Assembly: GCA_000277445.1 (NCBI GenBank)
Contig: AJWJ01000390.1
Span: forward strand, 1-22,774
Length of the DNA: 22,774 bases
DNA from: Polysphondylium violaceum
Taxonomy: Eukaryota > Evosea > Eumycetozoa > Dictyosteliales > Dictyosteliaceae
Direction of reading: 5' to 3'
Shown here in pieces: positions 1-10,920 of this stretch. Made by a program: the position numbers and the translations under genes. Within the stretch, counting starts at the first letter, position 1. Every line of letters begins with the position of its first letter. A model generated the notes under the pieces. The model had not been told where the DNA came from. It did no database searches and saw only the letters and a list, made by a program, of their open reading frames with translations.

Positions 1-2164
1 TCTTTTCGTCAAACTGAGCGCCAAAGATAATGTTGTCTCTGACGGTGCCATTCAAAATCCAGGGCAATTGACTGACGTAGGCTATCTTGCCATTTCTCGA
101 GAACCCGCCACTCTCCAACTTCATGTCACCCAAAATGGCAGACAACAAACTCGTTTTACCCGATCCGACAGGGCCAATGATAATCGATAGCTTGCACTTG
201 GGTATATCCAATGTGATATCGCTCAACACATTCTTTTGTTCTCGTTGCTGCTGTTGTTCCTGTCTTTCTTTATCGAGTAAAGGACTCTTTTGATATCTGT
301 CAATGATTTCACTGTCGTCCTTTTCCTTCTCCTTTTCTTCCTTTTCCTTCTCCTCTTCAAACACTTTGGGTATGGTCCATTTAAAACTGGCGTTTTGTAT
401 CGAGATGGCCAACTTGTGCTGGTTAATATACTGTGTGTTGTCCACTGCACCAAAATGAACAGATTGCTTAGAGTCTTTGTAGCCATTGGGCAACTCTTCG
501 TTGACTAGAAACTTTTCCACTCTATTGACTGACACCATAAAATAAGCAAACCCAGTCAAGACATGGGGCAACAAACTAAGAGGGAATCTGACAATGAAAA
601 ACAACGACAGCGCAGTGACCAATGTATTGACCGACAATGTATCTCCCACCAATATAAATGTGGAAAACCCTGTTATCTATTATTACCGCAATCATAGTTA
701 ATATCTATCATGATGCAATGCACTCCTACGAATATACCTACAATAACAAAATCAGGGACAACTTCCCAAAAGAAAGTCAAGAATGCATTTAGTACGAGTT
801 CTTTTTTAATGAGTTCCACCTCACGTAATCTAATAGCCATGATACGGTCATACATTAGTCTTGCCCAGCCATAAAACTTTAATACACGTATACTTTGTAT
901 TGCTTCTGACACTTTACTTGCTCTCTCATCCTTGACAGCCATCACTTGTTCATTGATTTTGGCAGCCTTCATACCAACTAAAAAGTTTAAAGGAAAGAAT
1001 AGAACCAATGTACCAAATCCAACAAAAGTACTCCACTTTATCAATTGGTACAACAAAACAATGCAAATGATAATTTGAATGGGTACACTGAGTGAATACT
1101 GAAAATAGGTGATAAACTCTCTGATTGTATCCACATCGACCGTCATTAAATTCACCGTATTACCTTTACTCTGGCCATCTCTTTCCCTCACTGAATTTGA
1201 TACACTCAGCTATTTAGAGTCAGTATATTAATATCCTATCTCTCTCATCTATCCACATATCTCCACTACTGATATCAATCACACTTACAGATTTCTTGTA
1301 AACGGCATTAATTAGACTACTTCTTACTCTAAGGGATATGACACGAACCTTGTATTGCCAATAGGATTCACAGAGTCCGTTTACGAGATATCCAATTGTT
1401 AGTATCAAGCTATACAACAATCCATACCAAACAGATAATGATGGATCCTGTAGAAAATCAATCTAGAGTATTGTGTGGATGTATATGTGTTAATATCAGA
1501 ATATATATCTATGTATATGTTGTAGTAGTAGTAGTAGTAATAGTATGATACGATACAATTTTAGAAATCATCAATGGGAACAAAAATTCACAAAGATCAG
1601 CGACACATTTGGAAATGTAGGTAAGATGTAATTCCCAACCAAATGTTTTTTGGAGTGACCACAACAGGATTCTCTTTGTCTTGGTCTCTTTTAACAAGTC
1701 CCAATTCTTTGCAAACTGTTCATAGTTGTGCAAAGACTCGTCTCGATCCTGAATGGGAAACACATCTTTGTCAGTCAAGGGCCTTTTCACACCCAACGCC
1801 ATCAGCGGGGTGATAAACCCAAATGTTAATTTTGAAAACCAACTAGCATTCTCTTCGGGGTTATAATTCTATGATGTATGTATTTTTATAGTAATAGTAT
1901 AGCCGCCATAAGAGGAAGAGTATTATATTTAGTATAGAGAAGAAAATAAAAAAAATAAAAAATAAAAAAGTAGACGATCATGATTGGTGCAGAAAAGGTG
2001 ATGCCGAAATTTAAATTAATAAATATGTGTGCACATACAAATGTCCTTTCTGAATCGGTGGTTTTCTTGTTGCTGGGTTTAGTTGTCAACGGTTCATTGT
2101 AACTTGTATAGTATGTACTATCACTATTATCCTTTTTTAATAGTGATTCACTTTCTTCTCTCAT
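1..2164 (-). CDS. ABC transporter, subfamily C (MRP-like), N-terminal part; cut by window edge
   Basis: This gene encodes an ATP-driven membrane exporter. Visible exons on the minus strand are 2039-2164, 1557-1868, 1289-1462, 730-1209 and 676 down past base 1; all joins are phase 0 with GT/AG ends. About 589 residues are visible. A hydrophilic N-terminus of about 45 residues leads straight into the ABCC hallmark WFSKLTFGFITPLM, so there is no TMD0. The first transmembrane domain follows, with the family segment GNTVNLMTVDVDTI. The first nucleotide-binding domain has Walker A GPVGSGKT (about residues 532-539) and the Q-loop region YVSQLPWILNGTVRDNIIFG. A Lys/Glu-rich charged insert lies near residues 106-122. 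The signature motif, Walker B, second TMD and second NBD should lie left of the window. Short MRPs of this layout export anionic conjugates in other eukaryotes; the substrate here cannot be read from sequence. Intron 2 contains a TAG-type trinucleotide repeat. Confidence 0.93.
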
Positions 2165-2942
2165 ATTATTAGGTAATAGATAAAATAAAATGTATTTTTG
2201 TTTTTTTTGATTTTGAATTTATATGTCTATCGTGTGGGTGTGTGTGTGTTTTGTTTTTATTTTAAGGAGAAATGAGAGGGGGGCGATGAGGGTAATAATA
2301 ATTTTTTCTTTTATCACTTTTATTCACTCTGCATAAAAGAGATAAATGAAAAAATGAAAATGAAATGAAACTCAAATTTGATCCTTTTATATCAGGCCTG
2401 CTGTCTGTTTTTGCTTGAGGGAGAAATGTGCAGGGTGTTTAAATTAAATTAAATGTTTTTTAAAATTATTGTAAATTTATGAGAAAACATCATATTCTCG
2501 TTTTTCAAGGGCAAAACCATATTACAGGGGCCGAAAAAAAAACAAAAAAAAAAAAAAATAACGTGATTTGTATGTGTATTGGGTGAATTTCCCTATTTTG
2601 AAAAGACACTCGCTTAGAAGGGTCACAAGATCATCATCCTTATACTTGAAACCTTATGATTTAATTCCAAGAAAAATACGATCCTAATTCCTTTCAATAG
2701 TTATGTTGCTTTGAATTAGACACAAAGCATTTTAATATATTCCCTTTGCTAATCTTTGATTGTCCCAACTATACGAAATTTCTTTTTTTTAGTTTTTGAT
2801 CATCAGAATGATAATTTCAGATATTTGGGATAAAAAATAAAAAAAATAAAAAATAAATTAAAAAAATCACACATGAGGGGTGTGTCAGAAGAAGAGTATA
2901 TTCTTTATTCTCCACAGTATAGACATATAGATATAGTATAAA
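2165..2942. promoter_or_regulatory. Divergent intergenic region between ABCC gene and acyl-CoA oxidase gene
   Basis: This 778-bp stretch separates two start codons that face away from each other, so it should hold both promoters. It is A+T-rich, with a GT-rich run near 2235-2250, a long poly-A run near 2535-2560 and A/T homopolymers typical of dictyostelid promoters. I see no open reading frame, RNA gene or convincing specific site. Confidence 0.6.
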
Positions 2943-4304
2943 ATGGAGAGAATACAAGCGATAGGTAATCATTTATTAGCACCATCTGATAGCTACTCAT
3001 CAGAGTTAAAGACTAGCGAGGTTAGAGGAAAAGAATCAAATAAAGAATTCTCTATCGACTATTACCAATTCAGTGATCTATTGACTCCCAAAGAAAGAGA
3101 GATTAGAGAAAAAGCAAAAGATTTTGTTAAAAACAATTTAGATTTAGATCAAGTATGTTTTATATCTCTATCTATAGATATATTTGGTGTATATAGATTT
3201 ATATCTATATTAACAAAAATAATAATATATAAATAGTTGAATAAATATTATGAAAAAGCAGAGTTTCCATTCTTTTTGCTTGATAAGTTAAAGAAATTGG
3301 GATGGGTTGGTGCAAATATAAAGGACTATGGATGTCCTGGAATGGGCGCAGGTGAATTGGGTATGGTTGCATTAGAGTTGTCAAAAACAAGCACCGATTT
3401 GTCCACTTTTTATTGTATCTTGTTGAATATATCCATGCTCCCAATCTTTTATTGTGGATCAGAGCAACAAAAACAACACTACTTGCCAAAAATGGCATCC
3501 ATGGATATGATTGGTGCGTTTGCATTGACTGAGCCCGAAGCAGGCTCAGATGCCTCGGGTCTCAAGTGCTCGGCGACCAAAGTACCAGGCGGATGGAGAC
3601 TCAATGGCGAAAAGCGATGGATTGGCAATGCACCCATTGCAGATGTATTAATTGTCTGGGCAAGAAATAGTGATACGAAAAAGATACACGGGTTCATTGT
3701 GGAGCCCAGCAAACACAAGGGCGTCACCATTGAAAAGATGGAGAACAAGATTGCCCTGAGAAGCGTGCAAAACGGCCACATCTATCTCAGAGACTGCTTT
3801 GTGCCGGACGAACAGCAGTTGCCCCTCGCCAAAGACTTTCAGACCGGTCCTGGTAAATGCCTGTTTTTGACCAGAATTGTTGCCGCCTGGATTGCTTTGG
3901 GCGTGGCCAGCAATGCCTATGAAAAGTGCCTCGAGTATGTTAAGCAAAGAAAACAGTTTGGTCAACCATTGGCATCGTTCCAGTTGGTGCAAGAGAGACT
4001 TACCCGTATGTTGGGCAATTTGCAAGGCATGACTTTGATGTGTCTCAGAATTTCCCAACTCTTTGATCAAGGTAAACTCACCTATGGCCAAGTGGGTCTC
4101 TTGAAAGCCCACGTTTCTCTTAAGGGCCGAGAGATTGTTTCGCTCTCGAGAGAACTCCTCGGAGGCAACGGCATTGCCTCTGATTTTGGCGGTGTTGCTA
4201 GAAATTTTGTAGACATGGAAGCCATCTACACCTTTGAAGGCACCTATGATGTAAATTCTTTGATCACCGGTAGAGAAATCACTGGTATTTCTGCATTTAA
4301 ATAA
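2943..4304 (+). CDS. Peroxisomal-type short-chain acyl-CoA oxidase/dehydrogenase (ACX4-like)
   Basis: A 425-aa flavoprotein is encoded by exons 2943-3152 and 3237-4304 with an 84-bp phase-0 intron. It aligns by eye along its whole length with plant ACX4 (short-chain acyl-CoA oxidase) and related glutaryl-CoA dehydrogenases: FSDLLTPKEREIREK near 43-57, KAEFPFF, the flavin/substrate motif FALTEPEAGSDASG (165-178), NGEKRWIGNA, KQRKQFGQPLASFQL, RELLGGNGI, and TFEGTYDVNSLITGREITG near the C-terminus. E404 is the expected catalytic base. The family uses FAD to introduce the trans-2 double bond in short-chain acyl-CoA during beta-oxidation. Plant ACX4 ends in a PTS1 tripeptide; this protein ends SAFK and has none. 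Instead residues 3-11 (RIQAIGNHL) fit the PTS2 consensus exactly, so peroxisomal import by PEX7 is likely. Oxidase versus dehydrogenase cannot be settled by eye. The gene converges on the ubiquitin protease gene, with 60 bp between the stops. Confidence 0.92.
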
Positions 4305-4364
4305 ATAGTACAATATAATAGTGATGTAGTTTTATAGAAAGTAAACATGTTTATTATTATTATT

Positions 4365-7300
4365 TTAACTACCATTTAAAATGGTGCCTTTGAAACCAGT
4401 TTCAATGGAACCATCTTCGAAAAAGGTATCTAAATCATCATCCATGACTTTTAAAACTATGATTTGATTTGGAATGATTTTAAAGCAACATAAGGGTTGG
4501 TCTTCGGGCAAAAGAGTGAGAATTTCCTTGGTTTCTTTGTTGTTGGCGTCTTTGGCGAGGGTATAGAGGGTTTGTTGGAAAGTGGGAATGTTAAAATATG
4601 TACAGATTAAGAGTTTGAGTTGTTCAACAGTGTTGGTGTTGTCGATCGGTTGAACGAGGGTTCTGTAGCCTCTCGACATTCTGCCACTGGGTAATTTATA
4701 GTATTGGTGGTCTCGCTCGTTGTCCTTGATTGAGATTTTGTGGATGTAGAGGGGACTCTCTGTAAACTCGAGCTCTTGCTTATAGATCTCTTGCCAATGG
4801 TCTGGCGAGCACTGCTTACAAGAGACGTGAGAGAGGGGTTTACCATTTCTAAAAGTAATGTCTGGGCCCTTGCTCGAGTAGATCGACTTTATCTTGAGCC
4901 AGCAGGCCGATGAGACGAGGACAAAGGGTACAAGACTAAATTTGTCTTTCATCTCTGTCGCAATGCAGAGGGCCTCGTCGCAATCAAAATTCAATTTCGA
5001 GTGTTGGGCACAGAGAAAGAGAGTCGAGTTGGGCGGTCTGTTGGGCGGATCAACGCCGACGGGATCGTCCATAAATTCGCTCCAATCAAACAACCAGTCC
5101 TTCTCCAAGACATAGTAGTCGCCCTCAGAGTAGTCGAGGGGATCTTTGGTGTCCAAACAAACTTTTTGCAAGAGTTCCTTCAACTCTTTCTTTTCGCTAA
5201 TGTTTTTCTTTTTCTTGGTCTCGACCAAATTGGTCTCTTGTTCATATTCCTCTGTACACTCTAAACAAGGCTCACTGTCAAAATCACCAACGGCAAAAGC
5301 TCGGCAATTTGGTTGATAGGGTAAAGAGATAAAATTCCATGTCTCTGCGCTAATCTCTAACAAATCCTTTTTGTTATTACAACAAAATCTCTGATGTTTG
5401 CATGTAATTTCTGTGGTTGGATCAATTGGATTGATTTCAACCTTTTCCAATTTTTTCCAATTACTAAACCAATTTTTAGAGATATAATATTTTTGTTGTT
5501 GTTGTTGATTAAATGAAAAAGGTTGATCAATATTAATTTCACTATTACCATTACTATTATTCTTTTCTAAATTAATATAGTATTCTTTGTTTTTTTTCAA
5601 ATCTTTTTGATCTTGAACCGTAGAGAAAATGTCGTAGAGACAACTTTGACATACACTGTCTTGATTTAATACGGGACCACCTTTTACTTGAGAATGGATG
5701 GTGTTCCAAGCTGTTTTACTAATACGTTTCATGTTTTCAAGTTTCTCTGGATCTAGGTTATCGTGTTTACACAAGAGGATTTTGTTGTCAATTGGCTCTG
5801 AATGACCTTTGATCCATTTTCTCAAACTTTCAGTGCTAATCCAATTATAGACGCTAGCATCGGCTGCTGGTGTGATGATGTCTTGGATCTTGTTGAACGA
5901 TGCCATTCTCTTAGTCCAATAGTCTTTGATAAAGGTAAAGTTTTCTTGATAGGATCTTTGATTGCTGATAAATTCCTTTTGTTTGGATTTTACATTTTCA
6001 ACAATCGAGCTACTGCTGAGTGAAGACATGTTGTCCAACGATTGCTTGGATCTATTCTTTTTAGAGTAGACAACCATATAGGCACCACTGGATGATATGG
6101 TACCATTTTCAATCTCTGTCTTTTTTCTCTTTTCCTTTTTGCTCTCTTTTCCCAAATATGATAAATTGATTTCCTCTACCTTTTCATCATCAAATTTCCA
6201 CCATTTACCAGTGATGTCATCTTTAATATGACTTATATAATGTCCGCCTGAAGTTACCATACCTTGATGCATAAGTATTGCTGTTAATTCATAAAGATAT
6301 TCATTCTTTTTAGATGAGGTTATTGTCTCATCAATAGCAATTGGTGAGCCTTGATCACCATCTTCTTCATCTTCTTCCTCTTCTTCATCTTCTTCTTTAT
6401 CTTGACTACTTTCTTGTTCATCTTCACTATTATCATTATCTACAGTTGTATTTGAAGAACTTGAAGAGGAGAGTTGAGGAGAGGTTTTTTTACTGACGTA
6501 ATCTTTGATTGAAAATTCCAAAGGGAATTCTACTTTGTCATGAAGTTTCTTTTTCTTGGAAGTCTCTTTGTTGAATGTGTATCTGAGGAATTGGATGTTT
6601 AAATAGGGTGGAATCGAAGAGAGCTGTGTTGATCTACTACAATCTCTTTTACATTTACATACGGTGCAATAGTATTGATCTGATCCTGTTAAATTTTCAC
6701 TACCAATAAATCTAGTCATCGAATCCTCCAATGTCTTGCATCCCTCTACAATCAGTGGAAGTTCATAGAACAGACTAGGAATGGGAAACTTGGTCTTACA
6801 ATTCATACACTCTGTGACATAGGAATAGGAACCTTGGAATAGGTTGTTGATAATATCGTTATTACTATTTGCTTTGATTTTGGTCTCTAGTAAGCCAATC
6901 AACAATATGAAAAACTCTTGGATATCTTGGTGTTGGGAATTGGAGAGTTGGAGTGATTTGACAAAATCTGTTGGATCCAACACTGGTGAGGGATTGAATT
7001 GCATGTTGGCAAATAGATTTTGAAGTTGATAGATACAATCTTTTGGATCTTCTTTTAACTTTAACTCTAGTATATTCTTTCTAAATTCACTATTCATAAA
7101 TAAAACTTGTACCAAAGAATTTGCATAGCAAGTTGCTCCTAAATTCTTTAATCCACTATGTTTCTTTTCGTCTCTAATTTCTTTATCTAATTTATTTTCA
7201 AATTCTTTATCTTTTACTATTGTTTCTTGATGGTTATTATTGCTATTGTCATTATTATCTTTTTCCATATCCATTTCTTTTTTATCTTTTTCGTCTTTTT

Positions 7301-7953
7301 TATCATCTTGTTCTTTTTCTAAACTATCGTCTAAAGAAATAATATTTTTATCTTTATCTTTATCATTATCATTATCATTATGATTATGATTATTGATTTT
7401 TTCTTTTTTATCATTATCTAGAGTGATGCTTGCTACATTAGGAGTTAAAGTTTCTTTGGGAGTATTACTAGAGGTGGTAGTCGTAGTTGTTGTCGTTGTT
7501 TTGGGAGTAACTGTTGGAAAAGTCGAAGTAGTGGTGGTAGGAGATGTATTATTATTATTATTATTTTTACTGCTATTATCATTATTAACTTTATCTATTA
7601 AATAAGTTAAACAATATTGATCTATATCTTCATCAAAAGATTTTTGTCCTAAATTATGAATACAATTTGGATTATCATCACAATTTTTTAAAGTTCTCTC
7701 TAGGGTAAACATTGGTTAGTGATCAAAAAGAGTTTTTTTATATCCACGATAGATAAATGGGTGTTTACTTACTCTTATCACATACTCTATCTATATGAAG
7801 TACTTTTTTAATCAAATTGTTGAGTTCTGTTTTATCTTGATTTGAATTACTGCTATCGAGATAACTATTTGCATCGATGAAAGGTCTCTTTAAACAATGT
7901 AATACATTTTGGGAATGTAAAGATTCAAGTTCTTTAAGTTTTCTTTTATTCAT
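4365..7953 (-). CDS. Ubiquitin carboxyl-terminal hydrolase, USP48 type
   Basis: The spliced product is 1171 aa from exons 7773-7953 and 4365-7699, with a 73-bp phase-1 intron. It is a cysteine protease that removes ubiquitin from proteins. The order is: an N-terminal Cys motif NCDDNPNCIHNLG resembling the start of human USP48; a low-complexity Asn/Thr/Asp/Lys region (about 100-225); the Cys box GLKNLGATCYANS with nucleophile C251; a zinc-ribbon pair (CMNC...CTVC, about 358-408); an acidic run (about 484-508); and the His box SGGHYISHI with H547 and a following FDDE. Three DUSP-like modules follow near 676-746, 798-870 and 921-1020 (each has a W-x-x-x-W/L-R/K-x-W type start), then a ubiquitin-like fold near 1075-1144. 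Catalytic residues are all present. The splice joins ...CDK to KRTLKNCDD; an internal ATG at 7712 would give a shorter protein without the first exon, but the USP48-like Cys motif and good splice sites favour the spliced form. Human USP48 is nuclear/cytoplasmic; the location here is not shown by the sequence. Confidence 0.92.
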
Positions 7954-8363
7954 ATTTACACATAATGAGTTATACCACGGGGACTAATATGTATGTGTAG
8001 TATAAATACAATATATAAATATAATTATACAAAGTATCTACACAAGAGAATTCTCTTTGAAAAAAAATGTTTAAAAAATTTAATTTATGCTTTTTTTTTT
8101 GTAAAAAGAAAGATTTTATTTTAGGCAAAAACAGGTTTGTGTGTATTTGTATGAGGCAGAAATTAAGCTGCCCATCGATTTGCTGGATTTAGAATTGAAT
8201 TCAGTCTAGTTGTTTGTTTTTATTTTTTGAAAAGAATAAATAAGGAGGTGTTACAGGGTGTATCTTTACAGAGGGGGGTCTTTGAAAAAACAAAGATACA
8301 AAAAGAGAATTTAGTATGTGGTGTACTTGTGTGTGTTGGTGAACCAAGTAGAATACCATCACG
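7954..8363. other. Intergenic region between USP48-like gene and micro-gene 1
   Basis: This 410-bp A+T-rich stretch should contain the promoter and 5' leader of the ubiquitin protease gene (minus strand, start at 7953) and the 3' end of micro-gene 1 (minus strand, stop at 8364). A T/A-rich segment lies around 8050-8105. No further gene is supported; the open frame on the minus strand around 8201-8479 is mostly a shadow of micro-gene 1 in another frame. Confidence 0.5.
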
Positions 8364-8625
8364 TTACATGGCCCAAAGTGGTTGTGCAAAATAACCATTC
8401 TTTTTAGCAGCGGCTGCAGCAGCTTTACTTTGAGTTGCAGCTGCCATATTTTGTTGTTCCCCACCAAATTGGATTGCACCTCCGTATTGAGTAATTGTAC
8501 TCTTGTTAATTTTGGTCATTGGATTTAAAGAGAAAGCGAGTGATTCTAAAATAGAAGTAAAACACACAAATTAATATTTATTCTCAAGTCATAAAATAAT
8601 AAATCAAACACCTACTGAAAATCAT
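8364..8625 (-). CDS. Micro-gene 1 of FTQPM-tail family, 63 aa, Ala-rich variant
   Basis: Exon 1 is the 10 nt 8616-8625 (ATGATTTTC plus A), the intron is 8546-8615 (70 bp, GTAGGT...TTTTAG) and exon 2 is 8364-8545. The product starts MIFKSLAFSLNPMTKINKST and ends KKNGYFAQPLWAM. It is the most diverged member in the middle: it has a Gly/Gln stretch (YGGAIQFGGEQQ) and an Ala run before the double Lys. There is no signal peptide or membrane segment, and I know no function. The N-terminal S-x-x-x-SLNPMT-x-x-x-KSTI pattern recalls, from memory, the start of the D. discoideum hssA/2C/7E small-protein family, which suggests common origin but is not proof. An inverted repeat lies 170 bp upstream (8796-8809). 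It is head-to-head with micro-gene 2, 1.46 kb away. Its neighbour downstream is the start of the USP48-like gene. Confidence 0.85.
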
Positions 8626-8795
8626 TGTGTGTGTTCAGGTAAGAGAAAAGAAGAAAACCTTGTTTTAGAAATTAAGTTTATAGTAATGATTGGATATATT
8701 TATTCAAATGATCATGTTCAATTGCTATTTAAAGAAGACACGGGATTTGTGGACAGGGTGATAAAGTAAAAGAGATGGTGTTTCGGCATTAAAAA

Positions 8796-8809
8796 TGTTG
8801 ATGTCAACA
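8796..8809 (-). promoter_or_regulatory. TGTTGATGTCAACA inverted repeat upstream of micro-gene 1
   Basis: This 14-bp element has perfect 6-bp arms (TGTTGA/TCAACA) around a 2-bp centre. It sits 170 bp upstream of the micro-gene 1 start. The same element recurs before other copies at similar distance. The half site TTGA is known in dictyostelid promoters as a STATa target, and the core TGATGTCA is one base from a bZIP CRE site, so either factor class could bind; this is inference. Confidence 0.7.
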
Positions 8810-9901
8810 CACCTCTTGGTTTTTAAATTTAAAAAACAACATTGTTTTTGTTAATTAAAGTTGTCATCATCCAAATTGATTTTTCTTTTTTCCTCTAGAT
8901 ATTTTTTTTTGTAATCAAACAAATACATTTTTTGGACAAAATTTTTTTTCCACCACACCACACAATCACACATTCACACTCGAAAATTTGATCTCTAAGG
9001 TTTTTTTATATTAAGCACTATGCCAAAGCTTGAAAACTATGGATAGAGAAAGAAGGATAAGAATGAATTAATTTAAATCCAAATCAAAATATGAGTGAGT
9101 GATGAGGTTGATGAGGTAATTACTATTTGGCACAAGCCAAGACATAAGTATGTATGAATGGGTAACTAATAGAGTGATGAATCCTAAACAACACTATAAA
9201 AAGTGTCAAGAGTTGAATTCATCTTGGATGGAATGGAAACATAATGGATTAAAATGGAGTGGTTTGGATATGAGTGAAAAATAAGTTTGGAAGAGAATGT
9301 AATTGAAAAAAAATGATATCATCAATTAAATATTGTTTAAATATTAAAATGGAATAATTATTATATTATTAAATAATCTTTTAATTTAAAGATATTCAAA
9401 CAATATTGTTAAATTTATTGACTAAATATAGACAATTGAGAGTAGTATAGTATATAAAAGATAAAGTACCAATAATGAATTTAAAACCAATTTAAAACAA
9501 AAAAAACATTTGATGATTTAATTTATTTATATCTTAATATTTGAAAATAAATCAATGGAGGGGGTTTATGGTGTGCTTGTGTTTGACATCACAAGATCCA
9601 GTAAAAATCCTTCTAAGTAGCCCAATAGAAACTATTTGTTTAAGACTAATCCAGAATGATCCTATATTTTACTCATAGGTTTTTCATTGACCATTTTTTA
9701 AAAATTTCTATATTAAAATATAATTGTAAACCGTTGTTGATGATAACAATATTGATCCAGACTAACGGGTAAAAGATGATTATTTGGGGAAATGTTTTTT
9801 AAATTTTTGTAACCACAATACTTCAACCACACTTTTCCTCTATCAAATTTGTTGTTGCGACACATCATTTTATATTTCTTCTATCTATTAGCGAAAGGAC
9901 G

Positions 9902-9915
9902 TGTTGACATCAACA
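9902..9915 (+). promoter_or_regulatory. TGTTGACATCAACA inverted repeat upstream of micro-gene 2
   Basis: This has the same two 6-bp arms as the element at 8796-8809, with the centre read on the opposite strand, and lies 174 bp before the micro-gene 2 start. Orientation relative to the gene is therefore conserved between the two head-to-head copies. Confidence 0.72.
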
Positions 9916-10089
9916 TAAATTTACCTCAAAATATGTGTGTTTTTTGACAATACCAAATGACACTATTTTTAGTATCAGTATAAATTGAAAAATTTCCATT
10001 TTAGTATAGTATCAAATCAACAAAAACAACAACAACAACAACAATAACTATTAATTTATTTAATTATCTTTTTAAAAACTCTTATAAAA

Positions 10090-10309
10090 ATGATTTTCCG
10101 TAAGTAAATCTGGCTATGAAAATATAAAAAAAACATTATATTAATATTCTCCTTTAGAATCTCTCCTTAGTTTTAACAATTCTTTAAAAAATACCATGTC
10201 ATCAAAGGTTAATCAATCTTCTTCATTATTCTCAGATGACCAACATAACATGTTGTTTGCAGCTAAAAAGAAAGGTTCTTACTTTACCCAACCCATGTTT
10301 TCTATGTAA
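10090..10309 (+). CDS. Micro-gene 2 of FTQPM-tail family, 53 aa
   Basis: Exon 1 is 10090-10099 (ATGATTTTCC), the intron is 10100-10157 (58 bp, GTAAGT...TTTAG, phase 1) and exon 2 is 10158-10309. The product begins MIFQSLLSFNNSLKNTMSSK and ends KKKGSYFTQPMFSM. It has all family marks: the MIF start, a short N-terminal helix-like S-L-L-S-F-N-N-S-L-K, a polar Ser/Asn/Gln middle, a triple Lys and the conserved tail. No signal peptide is visible, and the function is unknown. The open frame is too short for ordinary ORF calling because of the tiny first exon; the gene model rests on agreement with eight sister copies. The palindrome 9902-9915 lies upstream. Downstream, 49 bp past the stop, is GATCCGAATC, also found after micro-gene 4. 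Confidence 0.88.
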
Positions 10310-10696
10310 AGCATTATCTATTTTTCTGTAAATAACTATTTATCTCAATAAAAATTGGATCCGAATCCTCTATTATTTCTTTAATTTAATTGAATTATGA
10401 TTTAATTTATTTAGTGACTATTAAAAAATTATCACCCATTCATCTAAAATCTATAAATTGATCTTTTTGATTTAAATTTAAATTTCACCCTACTATGCAT
10501 AAATTATATTATATTATAATTTTAAAAAAAGGTTTATAGGCATGCAATGGTAATTTTTCTAAAGAAAAAGAATATTGTAATTTTAAAGTACATAAAGTTT
10601 ATTATTAACATTTATTTAGTTTGGAAATGTGAATTAACTATATCCAAAAGAAATCTCATATAGTTTTTTAATTAATTTCATTGATTGGTCGTTAAT
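10310..10696. other. Convergent intergenic region between micro-genes 2 and 3
   Basis: This 387-bp A+T-rich stretch holds the 3' ends of micro-gene 2 (plus) and micro-gene 3 (minus). It has an AATAAA-type signal near 10347 and the GATCCGAATC element at 10358-10367. Nothing else is recognised. Confidence 0.5.
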
Positions 10697-10920
10697 TTAC
10701 ATCATAAACATTGGTTGAGTGAAATGAAAAGAATGGGTTTTCTTTTTAATTTCAATTTGATTTTGACCAGCTACGTTCATTTGTGAAAATGAGTTTTTAA
10801 AATCAAAAGAGTTTTTAGTCGATTTTATGACAGAAAAGGCAATATATTCTAAAATAAAGACATTTATTAGTTTTCGTAATAGAAATTCTCGAAAAAAAGA
10901 AGATATTTACTAAAAATCAT
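10697..10920 (-). CDS. Micro-gene 3 of FTQPM-tail family, 53 aa
   Basis: Exon 1 is 10911-10920 (ATGATTTTTA), the intron is 10849-10910 (62 bp, GTAAAT...TTTTAG, phase 1) and exon 2 is 10697-10848. The product starts MIFKYIAFSVIKSTKNSFDF and ends KKKTHSFHFTQPMFMM. The tail is nearly the same as that of micro-gene 6 (KKKTQSYHFTQPMFMM), so these two form a subgroup. It has no open frame long enough for routine calling and is recognised only from the family pattern. The upstream palindrome is decayed: TGATTGCATCAACA at 11061-11074 keeps one arm and matches 11 of 14 positions. It is head-to-head with micro-gene 4. Confidence 0.85.

Larger units (their letters stand above)
8626..10089. other. Divergent intergenic region between micro-genes 1 and 2
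   Basis: This 1464-bp region lies between the start codons of micro-gene 1 (minus) and micro-gene 2 (plus). Each end has the TGTTGAYRTCAACA palindrome. Between them I find only A+T-rich DNA with no long open frame; a partial match (TTTGACATCACAA) lies near 9580 and an imperfect GTTGTTGATGATAACAA near 9735. A CAA-type trinucleotide repeat (about 10019-10046) lies in the presumed 5' leader of micro-gene 2. No RNA gene is recognised. Confidence 0.5.

Noticed and set aside
3479-4313. Minus-strand frames of 100 and 221 aa across the acyl-CoA oxidase gene
   Set aside because: They are antisense to a clearly conserved enzyme and arise from its codon bias.
7393-7605. Plus-strand Val/Leu-rich frame
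   Set aside because: Complement of the Thr/Asn-coding repeats of the USP48-like gene.
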